From NCBI GenBank assembly GCA_019649035.1, contig BMAT01006172.1, positions 21,760 through 46,666 of the forward strand: a stretch of 24,907 nt of DNA, given 5' to 3'. The notes beneath the pieces are model-generated. The model saw only the letters and a program-made list of their open reading frames with translations, was not told the origin of the DNA and ran no database searches. Below are positions 9,585 to 19,531 of this stretch, piece by piece (the stretch's first letter is position 1; every line of letters begins with the position of its first letter). The translations under genes and the position numbers were made by a program. The stretch is from Elysia marginata (taxonomy: Eukaryota; Mollusca; Gastropoda; Plakobranchidae).

Positions 9585-11060
9585 GAATATTTCGATGAAG
9601 CTGTCATAAATCTTTGTGTATCATTTACCAAAGGTCATGTTATAAGAAAATCAAAAGACATTTTATATTTAATCATCAGGATTTGTTTAATAAAAATACT
9701 TTATGATTGAAAGAAGTTGAACGTACCTAACATTTCTTGAGTTATAGTCGTGCACGAAGATATAAAACTAGTCGTACAATAGAAAATTGAGTTTCTGGCT
9801 TGCTTTTGTAAGTGCATTGTACTAGTGTGAGCCATAACAAATTTTAAATACTTTCGTGCTTCCTCTTATTATCGAATTTTTGGGAAATATTTCAAGTATA
9901 TTAAAAATATGTAAAAAGTATATAAAGGTGAAATAAACTTCCACATTTCGTCGTATCAGTACATGACATTTTCTTGTTATTTAAAAGACTAAGGTAAGAT
10001 CAATTTGAAATTACGATTTTCCACCTTTCACTTAACATATCGCGGCAAAAGCTTATTTAAAACCTTGAAAAGTCCTTTATAATATTCCAGGGTGTAACAA
10101 ATACTATATAATAAAAGCGACAAATGCACTTTTCCTACTGAAATCAGATCTTTAGGCTCACAAACAAGTGGGATGCAAAATGTTATGTTACATGTCTTGC
10201 CTTACATGAGAAAAAAGGGCAAGAGCGATGAATTAAAAAGAATTATATCAGAAATATTAACAGAGTAAGAAAAAACATCTATATTCGTACTCTGTTGAAA
10301 TATTTCACATGCTAGTGCTATTCTATACGAAAATCGAGAACAAAGTTCTTACGACATTGCCAACAGCTTCCTCCTCTAGCCATTCTATACAGACTAATGA
10401 ACGAAGGTGTGGAACTCTCTGAACTTAGGCAACAGATTCAATACTAATAAAAATAAGGATAACAAGTTAATATGTCAGACGTAACGTAAGCAAAAACATG
10501 GTGCTTGTTATGAACTAACGAGCTTCCCCTGTGAGCTCAGTGCATACCAGTTCGTCTGGATGTCGTTTAGTTCATCAAAGTTACACTAAATAAGCCACGT
10601 ATTGTGACTTACTAATGCTTGAACCTAGGTTGTTATTCACTGCCATGTAGGTAGAACACCTATCTCCATGCATCAGATGTCAAAAGTTTGAATTGGAGAG
10701 GAAAACAGTCAATGGTAGATCTATGTCCTCTATATTTACAAATGTTTTAAAATCACGAACTATGAACAGATATTCAAACACATGTAATCATAGTCGTGTT
10801 CAAAACAATATTGCCTTTAAACCTTTCATAATGTGAAAATACCACCATCCCATTGACAGGAGTACTATTTTTATTCAATTTAATAAAGTTTGAAGTAAAT
10901 AGGTGGTTTGCGTTTTTTTTTATTTACGTATTGTAACTCAAATGCGTGCAGTCATATGTTATTTACAGGTAAACATAAAACTTAACTTTAAAAAATTAAC
11001 AATTTAAGTGTATCTTTGTTTGGGGGGGAGGGGGGTGTATAAGTGTATGTATTGTATACT
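9585..11060. other. AT-rich intergenic or intronic DNA, nothing recognised
   Basis: No open reading frame of note, no splice-bounded exon and no known repeat head was found. It ends in a poly-G/GA/TG stretch at about 11020-11080. Confidence 0.45.
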
Positions 11061-11143
11061 TATGTATATGTGTGTGGGCAGTGCCGATCAAGCGTGCGTT
11101 AAGCGTGCGTTGTCACGGAGCTAGTTGACGCACAGCACAAAAG

Positions 11144-11461
11144 TCATGACGTAGACCGCTCTCTCACTAAGCGAGCGAGACATGCTAAACTGTAGTAGAT
11201 CGCTTTTCTCTCTGAATCAGCCAATAACCTAGCCCACTTCGAGTACGGTGGCCTAGCCCATAACTTAGGCCACTTACTGAGTCTTTTACTTTCAATAGCG
11301 CATAAACAAACAGAAAAGTTACTTTCCCTTTGATTTAATTGTATGATGATCACATTTCGGTGCACGTCCTTGAAATAAGGAATTACTCTACATACCAACA
11401 TAAAGTTGAAAATTTGTTGCCCCTTTCCAATCTCAAAGCGCGTGGCCAAATTTTCACTCAT
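11144..11461 (-). other. Unassigned 105-codon ORF, perhaps an eroded repeat
   Basis: A minus-strand ATG at 11461 in a fair context (AAAATGAGT) opens 105 codons, one of the longest non-repetitive ORFs here. The region is GC-richer than its flanks. The peptide begins MSENLATRFEIGKGQQ and has a short internal echo near its end (LSKWPKLWARPPYSKWARLL). It contains no domain I recognise. On the plus strand the DNA has short direct repeats (AGCGTGCGTT twice at 11090-11111; CCTAGCCCA twice at 11228-11260), as seen in decayed mobile elements. It could be a chance ORF in a repeat; no splice sites support an exon. Confidence 0.2.
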
Positions 11462-11969
11462 TTTAAAGGTAGTATTTGAACCAAAGTTTGCGCAACGCTG
11501 GAATTAGGTTTGAGTCACTAATATTAGTGGAGAAGTTGCTTTCTGCATGCGATGCAGTTTTTTAATTAATAAAAGAAAATAAACACTGACTTATTTTCCT
11601 AAGGAACCTGTGTATGCGACTAATAACATACCTCTTGAAACTGAGGCAAGATAGTAAATTCAAATAATCAGCGAGATCTAGGGACAAAAGGTAATTAAGG
11701 TACAGAAAAATGGAAGAAAAAATAGTGCCAAAGAAACCACCTTATAGCTATTTACTTTGGCGAAAGTTCGAATACGGCATAACCTTTAGCAGCCTCATTT
11801 TGTTTTGTCAGTTTTTCACCATAGCCAAAAATTTCACCTTACAAGATAAATATTCAGATGAACTTCATAACATATTGGAGATTATATTTAAAAAAAGAAA
11901 CTGTTAGCTAAGAAAAAAACATTATCAGAGACATAAGACGAGTACGACTAGAACAAGAAACTATTTTTA
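11462..11969. other. AT-rich DNA with one chance ORF
   Basis: A 65-codon plus-strand ORF at 11710-11907 is Lys/Phe-rich, has no splice context and is not supported as a gene. Nothing else was seen. Confidence 0.4.
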
Positions 11970-12185
11970 AAAGACATTGACCGGGAATCTACTATTGCGT
12001 CGTCGATACAAGAGATACATCAGTCTTTGTAAACAGAACATACTTGTTTGCCAATGTTTGGGGCATCATGTTGATTTTCTTGGCTTAAGTTGGCCTTACT
12101 ATTGCTATATGGGTTGAAGTTAAAAACTTAGATATAGTGCAAAAAATACAATTTATTGATTGTGCTCTTAATGCTGACTGCCAAC
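11970..12185 (-). repeat. Diverged repeat copy 1 (SINE-like, minus orientation)
   Basis: This stretch aligns along its length with 12885-13105. Shared words in the same order include GAACATACTTGTTT, GGCTTA..TGGCC.TACTA, AAGTTAAAA.CTTAG and GATTG.GCTCTT. It is the more degraded copy and its tRNA-like head is barely recognisable. Confidence 0.6.
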
Positions 12186-12884
12186 TTTGCACATTGATTA
12201 ATAATTATACAATTATCGCAGTGCAAAAAAAAGACCGCTCCAGACTGCTGGGAAAGCGACATTATGATAAAATCCTGATAGCCCTCGGCTCATTCCGGTA
12301 TCTAGACTTCTCGTTCTCGCTTTACTGTTGGGTGACAAAGGTCTCACCCAGATAATTACGCCAACCTGACAGTCTGGCTGTGGCAAATGGTCGATACTGT
12401 TTTGTTTGAAAAGCAGAAATAAAAAAAACCCATAATAATAACAACATTGTAAAATGAAGCAATGTTTTGTATCAAATTTATTACATCATACTTAAACTCT
12501 ATCGGTTGTGTTTGTCCTGCATCACAAACGATTGATTGATTGAAGGGTATTTTTACAAGCCCAATTCCACTTCAAAGGTGCTCTCAGGGCTTGGGTCCCA
12601 ATGACAATTTACGAGAAGTTTTTTTAAATTTGATAATTCTTTTTATCCGTAAGGTCATTTTAGCTGAAATATACAAAAATGCACAATGATGTTTTTTGTA
12701 GTAGATCTAAAATAAGAGCCTTTTTAAAAACAATTATATTTTTTTGTACATGTTTTGTCCTTAACCGCAAACAGCAGAATCAGAAATTTTTGTCACAGTC
12801 ACAAATGCATAAAAAGGAGAATGAAATACACAACATTGTGAACAGAAAAATCAATCAGCCGATAGAAAATAATGCTTGTTGTCG
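12186..12884. other. Stretch between the two repeat copies
   Basis: Includes a GC-richer block at about 12230-12400 with a small hairpin (TGGGTGACAAAGGTCTCACCCA region, 12328-12350) and a GATTGATTGA tract near 12530. These look like pieces of other repeats. The ORFs here (12137-12355, 12679-12888) have no family or splice support. Confidence 0.35.
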
Positions 12885-13105
12885 GTAGGACTCGAATCTG
12901 TTACTAATTGAGTTAAATGTGCTACAACAGGCCACATCGCTAATAAGATAGAGGTCTTTTTAAACCGAACATACTTGTTTAGGTCATCCAGTTGTTTTCA
13001 TAGGCTTATGCTGGCCGTACTAATGGTTTTTGGTTTCAAGTTAAAACTTAGTACAAAAAGACATGATTGCGCTCTTTTGCAGACCGCTTATTTTGCATTA
13101 GATAC
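12885..13105 (-). repeat. Diverged repeat copy 2 with tRNA-like head (SINE-like)
   Basis: On the minus strand the B box GATTCGAGTCC (12898-12888) follows an A-box-like stretch (TGGCCTGTTGTAGCA), giving a degraded tRNA-derived head. The body runs to lower minus-strand distance over 12955-13105 by homology to copy 1. The two copies are in the same orientation, about 915 bases apart, and clearly old. Confidence 0.55.
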
Positions 13106-13189
13106 ATTAAATTAACTGAAACATTTCAATAATGTCATTATAAGGCTGATAATGCAAAGATTTTTATGAGAAACTGTATGAAACAGCAT

Positions 13190-13626
13190 CACCAGTTCCT
13201 CAAAACACCCGGAACAGCAGCCAAGACAAGGAAGAGTTACCATCATTGGAAGAACAAAAAGTGATTTTAAAAGAAATACCACCAAGCTGGAACGAGGCAA
13301 AAATTATAATCCTCTACAAAAAGGCGACCCGGGAGACATAGCAAATTATAGACCAATAAGCCTACTCATACAAAATCTTCACGAGTCTTATGCAAAAAAG
13401 AATGGAAAGGATCCTCGACGAAAACCAACCACGCGACCAAGCTGGTTTTAGAAAAGCTTTCTCCACCACTGATCATATGCACACCTTAAGCCAAATACAA
13501 TGTACGTAAAAGAAAAATCGAATGAATACAATCTTCAACTATGCTTAGGGCTCATAGACTATGAAAAAGCTTTCGATTCGGTGGAACATTTTGCAATTTT
13601 TGACGCACTACGGAAAATAAACACCA
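13190..13626 (+). pseudogene. RTE-type LINE reverse transcriptase fragment, broken
   Basis: Three-frame reading recovers pieces typical of RTE-clade reverse transcriptase: IPPSWNEAKIIILYKKGD, then DIANYRPISLL, then MERILDENQPRDQAGFRKAF with STTDHMHTL, then LIDYEKAFDSVEH and ALRKI. The order is that of RT motifs 1-3. The frame shifts several times. Sequence between the upstream LPSLEEQ piece and IPPSWNEA is shorter than in intact elements, and the YxDD catalytic box, the endonuclease and the 3' end are all absent. It is a dead insertion. Confidence 0.85.
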
Positions 13627-13870
13627 TGCGCGTTACAAATTTCCGTCAGTCATTAGTTTTTTTTTTACTGTAATGAAATGTGAAGAATAGTAGTTGTTAA
13701 AAAGCTTATTTTTAGATCCCAAATGAAACGTTCGGTTTAATAAAAATGTTTATTAGAAACTAGATTTGTTTTTAGTGTACTGCCTTTAAGTTTCGTATAG
13801 TTGCTGATTGTAGAGTGATTACTTTCAAAAGCATTGAACGCAGCTATTAATGTAGATTATGATGAAGAAG
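13627..13870. other. Short AT-rich spacer
   Basis: Lies between the LINE fragment and the GA-rich microsatellite; nothing recognised. Confidence 0.4.
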
Positions 13871-14118
13871 AAAGCAGAGATAAATAGATAGAAAAGAAAC
13901 AGAGGGGTGGTGAATGAGAAAGAGAAATAGAGAGATAGAGACAGAGACAGAGAAAGAGAGAGAGAGAGAAAGAGAGACAGAGGCAAAGACAGAGAGGCAG
14001 AGAGAGATAAGAGAGAGACAGACAGGCAGATAGCTAGATAGACACACACACACACACACACACACTAATAAAGAAGGAAAAGGGGAAAAAGTGTTTGTGT
14101 GTGTGTGGGGGGGGGGGT
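13871..14118. repeat. GA-rich, CA and GT/poly-G microsatellite cluster
   Basis: GA/GAGACA-rich DNA runs to about 14040, a CA array covers 14042-14065, and a GT stretch runs into G11 at about 14094-14118. The two overlapping minus-strand Leu/Ser-rich ORFs here are translations of the repeat. Confidence 0.93.
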
Positions 14119-14310
14119 AGCAAGGGAATGGTAAAGGACGGTATTGTCTCCAATCAAGTGGGTTAAAATTATAAGAGAAACCCAGAATATAAACGTTACA
14201 GAAAATGTTAAAAAGGACGGGGTGAAAAAGGGGTTATTTTAAATTATACACAGACCGTATATCTTATACTGAAAGTTTCACAGGGGGGAAAGAAAGTTGG
14301 GTATAGGCAT

Positions 14311-14328
14311 AAGAAAATAGAGAGAGAT

Positions 14329-14379
<51 letters not shown>

Positions 14380-14437
14380 CAGACAGACAGACAGACAGAG
14401 AGACAGACAGGGAGACATCAGAGAGACAGACAGACAG
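14311..14437. repeat. GA and CAGA microsatellite at the LTR-element insertion site
   Basis: A GA array (about 14319-14372) is followed by CAGA units to 14437. CAGACAGACAGACAGAG resumes directly beyond the element at about 15704, so the LTR element seems to have inserted inside this microsatellite. Confidence 0.9.
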
Positions 14438-14461
14438 TGTAACGAAGTTAGACTGGTGTGT

Positions 14462-14791
14462 TCGTCGGGGTCGCCAATATGTCACAAACACCAGAAATAA
14501 TAATCGAGTAAACGAATAAAAATCCTGATGCGAGACTTGTGAGTTCTTTTAAAATCTTGAAAACTTGAAAAGTCGTGTGAAGAACGCAGAAAAATAAGTT
14601 TATTTAACTCAAAATGAAGAAATCAACACGAAACAGTATTCACATCCAGCAGCAGTCGAAAATAATAACAGTGCAATTGCCAATATCCAGCATAAACAAA
14701 TCGTAGATCTAACTTTTGCTCAAAACTGCTCACTCTCTCTTAATCCAGTATTCTATCTTCTCCATCGTCTCTGAGTCTCTCTCTTTCTTTT
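14462..14791 (-). repeat. Second R-U5-PBS copy, direct repeat of 14988-15316
   Basis: About 330 bases that differ from 14988-15316 at roughly seven bases plus one single-base indel. Both copies end exactly at the far end of the 15-base primer binding site and start near the predicted transcription start. AATAAA is at 14604-14599 on the minus strand. Confidence 0.9.
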
Positions 14792-14966
14792 CAGCGCGTT
14801 CTGCCTCTAGTTCTTCTTTCCTTGCAGCACGTTCCTTCAAAACTTTAAACTCCTGTTTCAAGTACTCCTCCCTCTTCTCAATTCGATATCCTAACAAATC
14901 CGCTTGCTGAACGATTTCCTCCCTTGTTGACATCTTCGTGAATTTATTCCAATCTAGATCTATCAC
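14730..14966 (-). pseudogene. Truncated gag-like ORF of the LTR element
   Basis: A minus-strand ORF of 78 codons starts at 14966; an inner Met (MSTREEIVQQ) is a likely alternative start. It encodes a charged, helix-forming segment rich in Glu/Lys/Arg (KREEYLKQEFKVLKERAARK, then EELEAERAEKKERD), resembling the N-terminal coiled coil of Gypsy-type Gag. From 14791 on it runs into the duplicated R block and stops after KIEYWIKRE. It lacks capsid and zinc-knuckle regions, so it is a remnant rather than a working Gag. Confidence 0.55.
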
Positions 14967-14987
14967 ACGATATCACGGTCCAAGATC

Positions 14988-15002
14988 TCGTCGGGATCGC
15001 CA
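14988..15002 (-). promoter_or_regulatory. Primer binding site, tRNA-Arg type
   Basis: TGGCGATCCCGACGA starts three bases after the LTR end. Its complement ends in GGTCGCCA-like sequence, as at the 3' end of animal tRNA-Arg (…GGTCG plus CCA). The second copy at 14476-14462 reads TGGCGACCCCGACGA. Confidence 0.55.
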
Positions 15003-15005
15003 ATT

Positions 15006-15703
15006 TGTCACAAACACCAGAAATAATAATCGAGTAAACGAATAAAAATCCTGATGCGAGACTTGTGAGTTCTTTTAAAATCTTGAAAACTTGAAAAGTC
15101 GTGTGAAGAACGTAGAAAATAAGTTTATTCAACTCAAAATGAAGAAATCAACACGAAACAGTATTCACATCCAGCAGCAGTCGAAAATAAGAACAGTGCA
15201 ATTGCCAATATCCAGCATAAACAAATCGTAGATCTAACTTTTGCTCAAAACTGCTCACTCTCTCTTAATCCAGTATTCCATCTTCTCCGTCGTCTCTGAG
15301 TCTCTCTCTTTCTTTTATCACCCACGCGAGCTCTATTTATAAGCAAAACACACATCTAGAAATAGCACACAATTGCTAGAAAATTCGACCCTTTACAAGA
15401 AAGGTGAGAAAGGCGTGGCCTAATACGGCAGCGACACCCAATCGCGAGCCAAGTTAAAAATAGGTCGTCGGTCATCAAACATTATGTAAGTTAACCGGAA
15501 GATAATAATCTAGATAAATCCAGAAGACTAGATCTACAAAACTAATAATAGGCGATCATTCTAGATTTTAACGAGTTATGAAATCCGTAAGTTACTTATA
15601 ACTATGAATGCTTAACACATTAAGAAAACAAGCGTAGCCTTAATCTAGGTCTACACTGTACATAGCAAGGAACTAGACTAAAACAATGTCTAACTTCGTT
15701 ACA
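15006..15703 (-). repeat. 5' LTR of the retroelement
   Basis: 698 bases, TG...CA ends on the minus strand. U3 spans about 15703-15317, with the TATA box at 15341-15335. The start of the duplicated block (15316) is about 20-25 bases after the TATA box, which is where R should begin. The poly(A) signal AATAAA is at 15129-15124. Confidence 0.65.
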
Positions 15704-15735
15704 CACAGACAGACAGACAGAGAAAAAGAGAGAGC
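15704..15735. repeat. CAGA microsatellite, right flank of the LTR element
   Basis: Continuation of the CAGA array seen to the left of the element. Because the array is repetitive, the target-site duplication cannot be read with certainty. Confidence 0.85.
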
Positions 15736-17051
15736 CGCTAAGGGTGTGTAAATAATGCTTTCTTTGCAGATACAGGTATTTAAACCGAAATATAGATAAT
15801 TATTCTCAAAACTTATTATGTGTAGAGCACAAAGGAGTAAAACCTTAGTGAGGTTGTGTTATAAAACCCTCTCAAAATGTCTTTATATTTATCATATTTC
15901 ATTTTCACCCTTCGTAGAACGAATAAGTCAATTAGCAATTTTAAAATTAGTTAAAACCCGTATTCAATAAACGTGTAATATGGGTAAGTGGCTAAAGGCA
16001 GTGCATTGAATTTTCTGAAATATTAGTACTTGAGCGCCTATGAGTCTTTCGTACTATAATGCACTAAAATATAAATTGGAACTATTTCAAAATATATTGA
16101 TCCGCTTGAGGAAATAGTTAGGACAAGTCATGAGATTGACTTATCTTAAACATTGCAATAATCTTTCTCACAGTAATAATAAAATGAAGTAAAAGCAGAT
16201 GATTTTTCCGCTTTAAAAGAATGAACAAAAACAAAGGACACTCATAAAAACAAAAAAGGGAAAGTGAAAAAATATCCATTTATATACAATACTGTAGCCA
16301 TATTTGAAATTTATCTTTAGAATACTTGCTCCTATTTTTGCATCTCTCGTTAATAAGGTCTGTGCTCTAGTTTTCTAACCATCAGTCTGCAATTACCTGA
16401 GGTGGAGTTGAGTGCAGGGCAATATTGGTACCACTCTGACCCAGGTTCTACGCTTGTCCGCCTTTGTTGACAAGTGTCCGCTGATGTTCAGATGTCACTG
16501 ACACTTGTTGAGACTCAGCCCATATGAATATCATCAGATAAGGACAGACCCTGTGGCTCTCCTCCCATTCATGACCGACAGGAGGGGAGTTAGGAAACGA
16601 GTGACAATCAAACCGTGGGAAGCAAACAATAACTGTCCTTGCTTTAGATACAACAAATCAGATTCCCTCCTTAACTTTCTCTATTTCTCTATGCTTGTTT
16701 TACATGATAAACAATTGTTTATTTTATTGTAATAATCTACAAAAGTAAAGTGCCATATTTATTTCTGTGTCTTTTAATTATTCATTATTATATCTTTCGT
16801 GCCGAATGCTATCTTTCTGTTGCTGTCATTTTGTTTATCTCTTCGACTGTATGTTTTACTCTATGCCTCTCTATATTTTAAATTCTATAATTTTTTTGTT
16901 CCTTAGTCTCTCTTTTAGAACGTCTCTCTTTATTTCTATCACAGAGCGTCGTTGTGAACAATAGTATGAGATATATTGAACTTTAGTTCACCTTGTTCAG
17001 TCTAGTCTGTTACCTGTTTGTACTGAAGGCTGCCATTATCTGCCCACATGA
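15736..17051. other. AT-rich DNA with an unexplained GC-richer island
   Basis: Mostly AT-rich. At about 16375-16640 there is a block of visibly higher GC with a 75-codon ORF (16505-16732) whose first 45 residues are low in simple repeats (for example VALLPFMTDRRGVRKRVTIK). No clear donor or acceptor bounds it and I recognise no family. It might be an upstream regulatory or untranslated part of gene 2, or an old repeat. Confidence 0.35.
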
Positions 17052-17105
17052 TGGACGGTTGTAGGCTTTTCGGTTTCGGCCTCTGTCTCAGTTTTAGCTA
17101 GTCTA

Positions 17106-17241
17106 ATGTCAGACAAATCTATAAAGTTGCATGGCAGTGCCACTCCCTGGGTCCCATATTTAACCTCCGTAATCAAAAAGTTATTCTTCATAACATTGTT
17201 GGCGTTTCTGCTAGTGGCCACACTTCGTAAAGCAACAGTTG
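17106..17241 (+). CDS. Gene 2, candidate leader exon a (signal anchor or signal peptide)
   Basis: The ATG at 17106 opens 45 codons to the donor TTG|GTGAGC at 17242, exiting in phase 1 with G. The peptide has a polar N-terminus (MSDKSIKLHG), then KKLFFITLLAFLLVATLRK, a hydrophobic run flanked by basic residues, fitting a long-n-region signal peptide or signal anchor. A second strong donor (ACAG|GTAGGC, 17280) would extend it by 13 codons (EPCSQILLEVIQ segment) and exit in phase 0. The phase-1 exit fits either 19445 (G+CC) or 21667 (G+TC). It could be an alternative first exon of gene 2, or a 5' UTR exon with an upstream ORF. The frame is open back to a stop at 17049. Confidence 0.4.
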
Positions 17242-17279
17242 GTGAGCCCTGTTCACAGATCTTGCTGGAAGTGATACAG

Positions 17280-19444
17280 GTAGGCTTGGGGGTCGTAATG
17301 ATTATATTGAACAATAGTAATTATAGGACATAACTTAAAAAAGTTAGATAACAGTTAAGGTATGTTGAAGTGATAATTAAAATTATGTTCTTTTTCCTCC
17401 AACTGAGAGACGCGTTTTTTAATCAACCACTAGTTACCGAATACGACACACCAAGGGTTAGTATAATAGCGAAATATTAACTAAACAGATATCATCTTCA
17501 AAAGGATATTACTGCTATACAAAAAGGTGAACTCATCACCCAAAAAAAAATACCACAGTTTGAAGCTTAGAATTACTCGTTGAAAAATAATTGTTTTTCT
17601 TATATTAGTTTCCTGACAGAAATCACTTTCTCAAAAAGTTTGTTATGAGCGGCCGTTCATGTGTTCAAGCGACAAAACAACATTTTCGTTGTTAGATCTT
17701 TTATAATACTTGTATGTACCAGAACAGAATATTCACTCTCACAACATCACATTCTTATTCTGGTTTTCAAAACGAGAAAAGAAATGTAAGACCGCACCGA
17801 AACGTTAGAGCATAACATCATATGTAAAAAATAAACAATGCACACAAGGACCGAAAATTTATTTCCTCCATAGCCACCTTAGGGCTCCAAAATTAAAGAA
17901 ATCAGCGCATAACCAAGACATAGTGCTAATATTAAAGAGCTGTGCAACTTTATCATTTGTGCAATGCTGTTTATTTGAAGGTGTGTGTTTGTGTGTCTTT
18001 GTGTTGCTGGCACTTTCATTCTTTATGTTAACGCTGCTCCTTTTACGCATTGTATTTAACATTGATAATGTAAAAAGATTATATAGTTTCAATTAGAATG
18101 TTCACAGCGATACTGATTTGAGCTACATAATTTCATAGAAATATTTTGAAGATACTAGCTAGTTAACATGTTGAAGTTCAAGTAAAATTAGAAAATTAAA
18201 AATTTACGGTATGCACTCAATAACTAACTTAAATCATGCTGTTTTATTTTTAACCACTGTACACGTCAGTTGAATGATAAAATGGAAAAAAATAGTCTAA
18301 TCTGCCAAAAAATCAAAGTAATCGATTAGAAAAGAACAGTACCTCAATAAAATTATCTATGAACATTTTACAGTTACATTCACCTGTCAAGGTAAACAAG
18401 CTTAATAGCACGGTTTCTTGTCACAATTTCCATTTCAGCTAGGTATAACCTATAGCGTTGAGCTCAGTATCTCTCATTGGATAGGAACTGATGCACGTTT
18501 CCTTTTTTTAACTTTTGCCATGGCATCGCAAGTATATTGGAGTATTACGCCAAAATTATCGTATTTTAAAATATATATTCTCCTTCGTTTTTCAACCAAA
18601 TGACACCAAACTTAAATATGTACTACGACATATGAGAGATAAATGTTTTAACACTCTGCGTTCTTATAGTTTGCTTTTTTTGTCAATACACATGCTACAA
18701 AATACAAAGCGGGTTATAATCCAATTTTACACAAACATAATGTTTTTAAACTAAATAAAAAAAGCTCTATTTGACAAATCACATCAAACAAAACGACTAC
18801 ATCAACTTTCAGAACGCTCAATTGGTTGAGGAGACGGTAGAGCTATAGAGAAAAAAAAGTAAGATTTGAGTTAATTGCATTTGAAAGGTATGCAAATAAA
18901 CCCAGTAAAATGCTCGTTTTTTCCAAGATTAAGACCCTGATTTACCAACAGTTGGTATGTTGGCCCTTCCTTTATAAGTACGCAAATCTTCAGACGAGCG
19001 TAGAGCAAAGCTTAGCTGACTACAGGCGCAATCTGCATGTTCAGCTTGCACATACTACTAACAACAGTGCTAGTGTATTCTGCTTGTATGAATGGACTTA
19101 CATCAAGTGTCAGACATGATCGGCATTCGCGCTTGAACCTCCGCAATATAATCGCAGGGGACATAAATAATCGAATCCAAAATCTTTGAAACCGAACAAA
19201 ACGACTGGATGATTTAAGCATTGCCTACATGATTTGAATTTAAAAATGCTTTTATTACTCACCCTACTACCCCAAAATGTCCATTTAGAGTGGAGAAGAG
19301 GCTAAAACCATCTACTTGTACAAAGCAATAGTTAAAACGTTTTAAAAAAGAGAGATTTGGTTATTATTCCATCTGACCCCTCTATGTTTCTTACCCAAAC
19401 ACTAACTTAAAGACATGTTAATTACTTCTATGTTTGCTTCACAG
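17280..19444 (+). other. Predicted intron of gene 2
   Basis: AT-rich sequence from the 17242/17280 donors to the acceptor TTTGCTTCACAG at 19444. No supported internal exon, RNA gene or repeat head was seen. Confidence 0.4.
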
Positions 19445-19473
19445 CCAGTGGACCAAGGTGGCCGTTAAAGAGC

Positions 19474-19531
19474 ATGGGCTTTGTTGTGCTACTCCTGGCA
19501 TGTTTTGCCACGCTGTGTCACGCAGGCTCAA
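19474..19531 (+). CDS. Gene 2, leader exon b: signal peptide
   Basis: The exon begins at an acceptor (TTTGCTTCACAG|CC, 19445) and has its first in-frame ATG at 19474. It encodes MGFVVLLLACFATLCHAGS, a textbook short signal peptide with likely cleavage after CHA, then exits in phase 1 at CTCAA|GTAAGG, a strong donor. The leftover A plus TC at 21667 makes Ile, giving GS-I-TRYDWHG across the junction. If leader exon a is spliced to 19445 instead, the frame also stays open through 19474 (SGPRWPLKS before the Met). That would put two hydrophobic segments in tandem, so I prefer alternative starts. The bases 19445-19473 would then be 5' UTR. Confidence 0.6.

Larger units (their letters stand above)
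14438..15703 (-). mobile_element. Rearranged, non-autonomous LTR retrotransposon (1.27 kb)
   Basis: The element is bounded by 16-base inverted ends (TGTAACGAAGTTAGAC at 14438-14453 and its complement at 15688-15703) within a CAGA microsatellite. Read on the minus strand it shows: a 5' LTR (15703-15006) starting TGTAACG and ending GTGACA; a TATAAAT box (15341-15335); AATAAA (15129-15124); a primer binding site TGGCGATCCCGACGA (15002-14988); the start of a gag-like ORF; then a second copy of the R-U5-PBS block (14791-14462); and a 24-base tail. No protease, RT, RNase H or integrase is present, so mobility would need other elements. It is probably Gypsy-like, by inference from its layout and the coiled-coil gag start. 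Confidence 0.75.

Noticed and set aside
11710-11907. 65-codon ORF containing KKPPYSYLL, reminiscent of the forkhead start KPPYSY
   Set aside because: The rest of the ORF shows none of the forkhead helices or wing residues, and there is no splice context. The match is a short coincidence.
13825-14491. Leu/Ser-rich minus-strand ORFs resembling membrane segments
   Set aside because: They derive from GA, CA and CAGA microsatellites.
3298-19531. One continuous gene from the 3298 leader to the 19449 acceptor, making a type I membrane protein
   Set aside because: Phase at 9192/19449 permits it, but GTAGTA is a weak donor, AATAAA words follow the 9194 stop, and MGFVVLLLACFATLCHA fits a signal peptide better than a membrane span.
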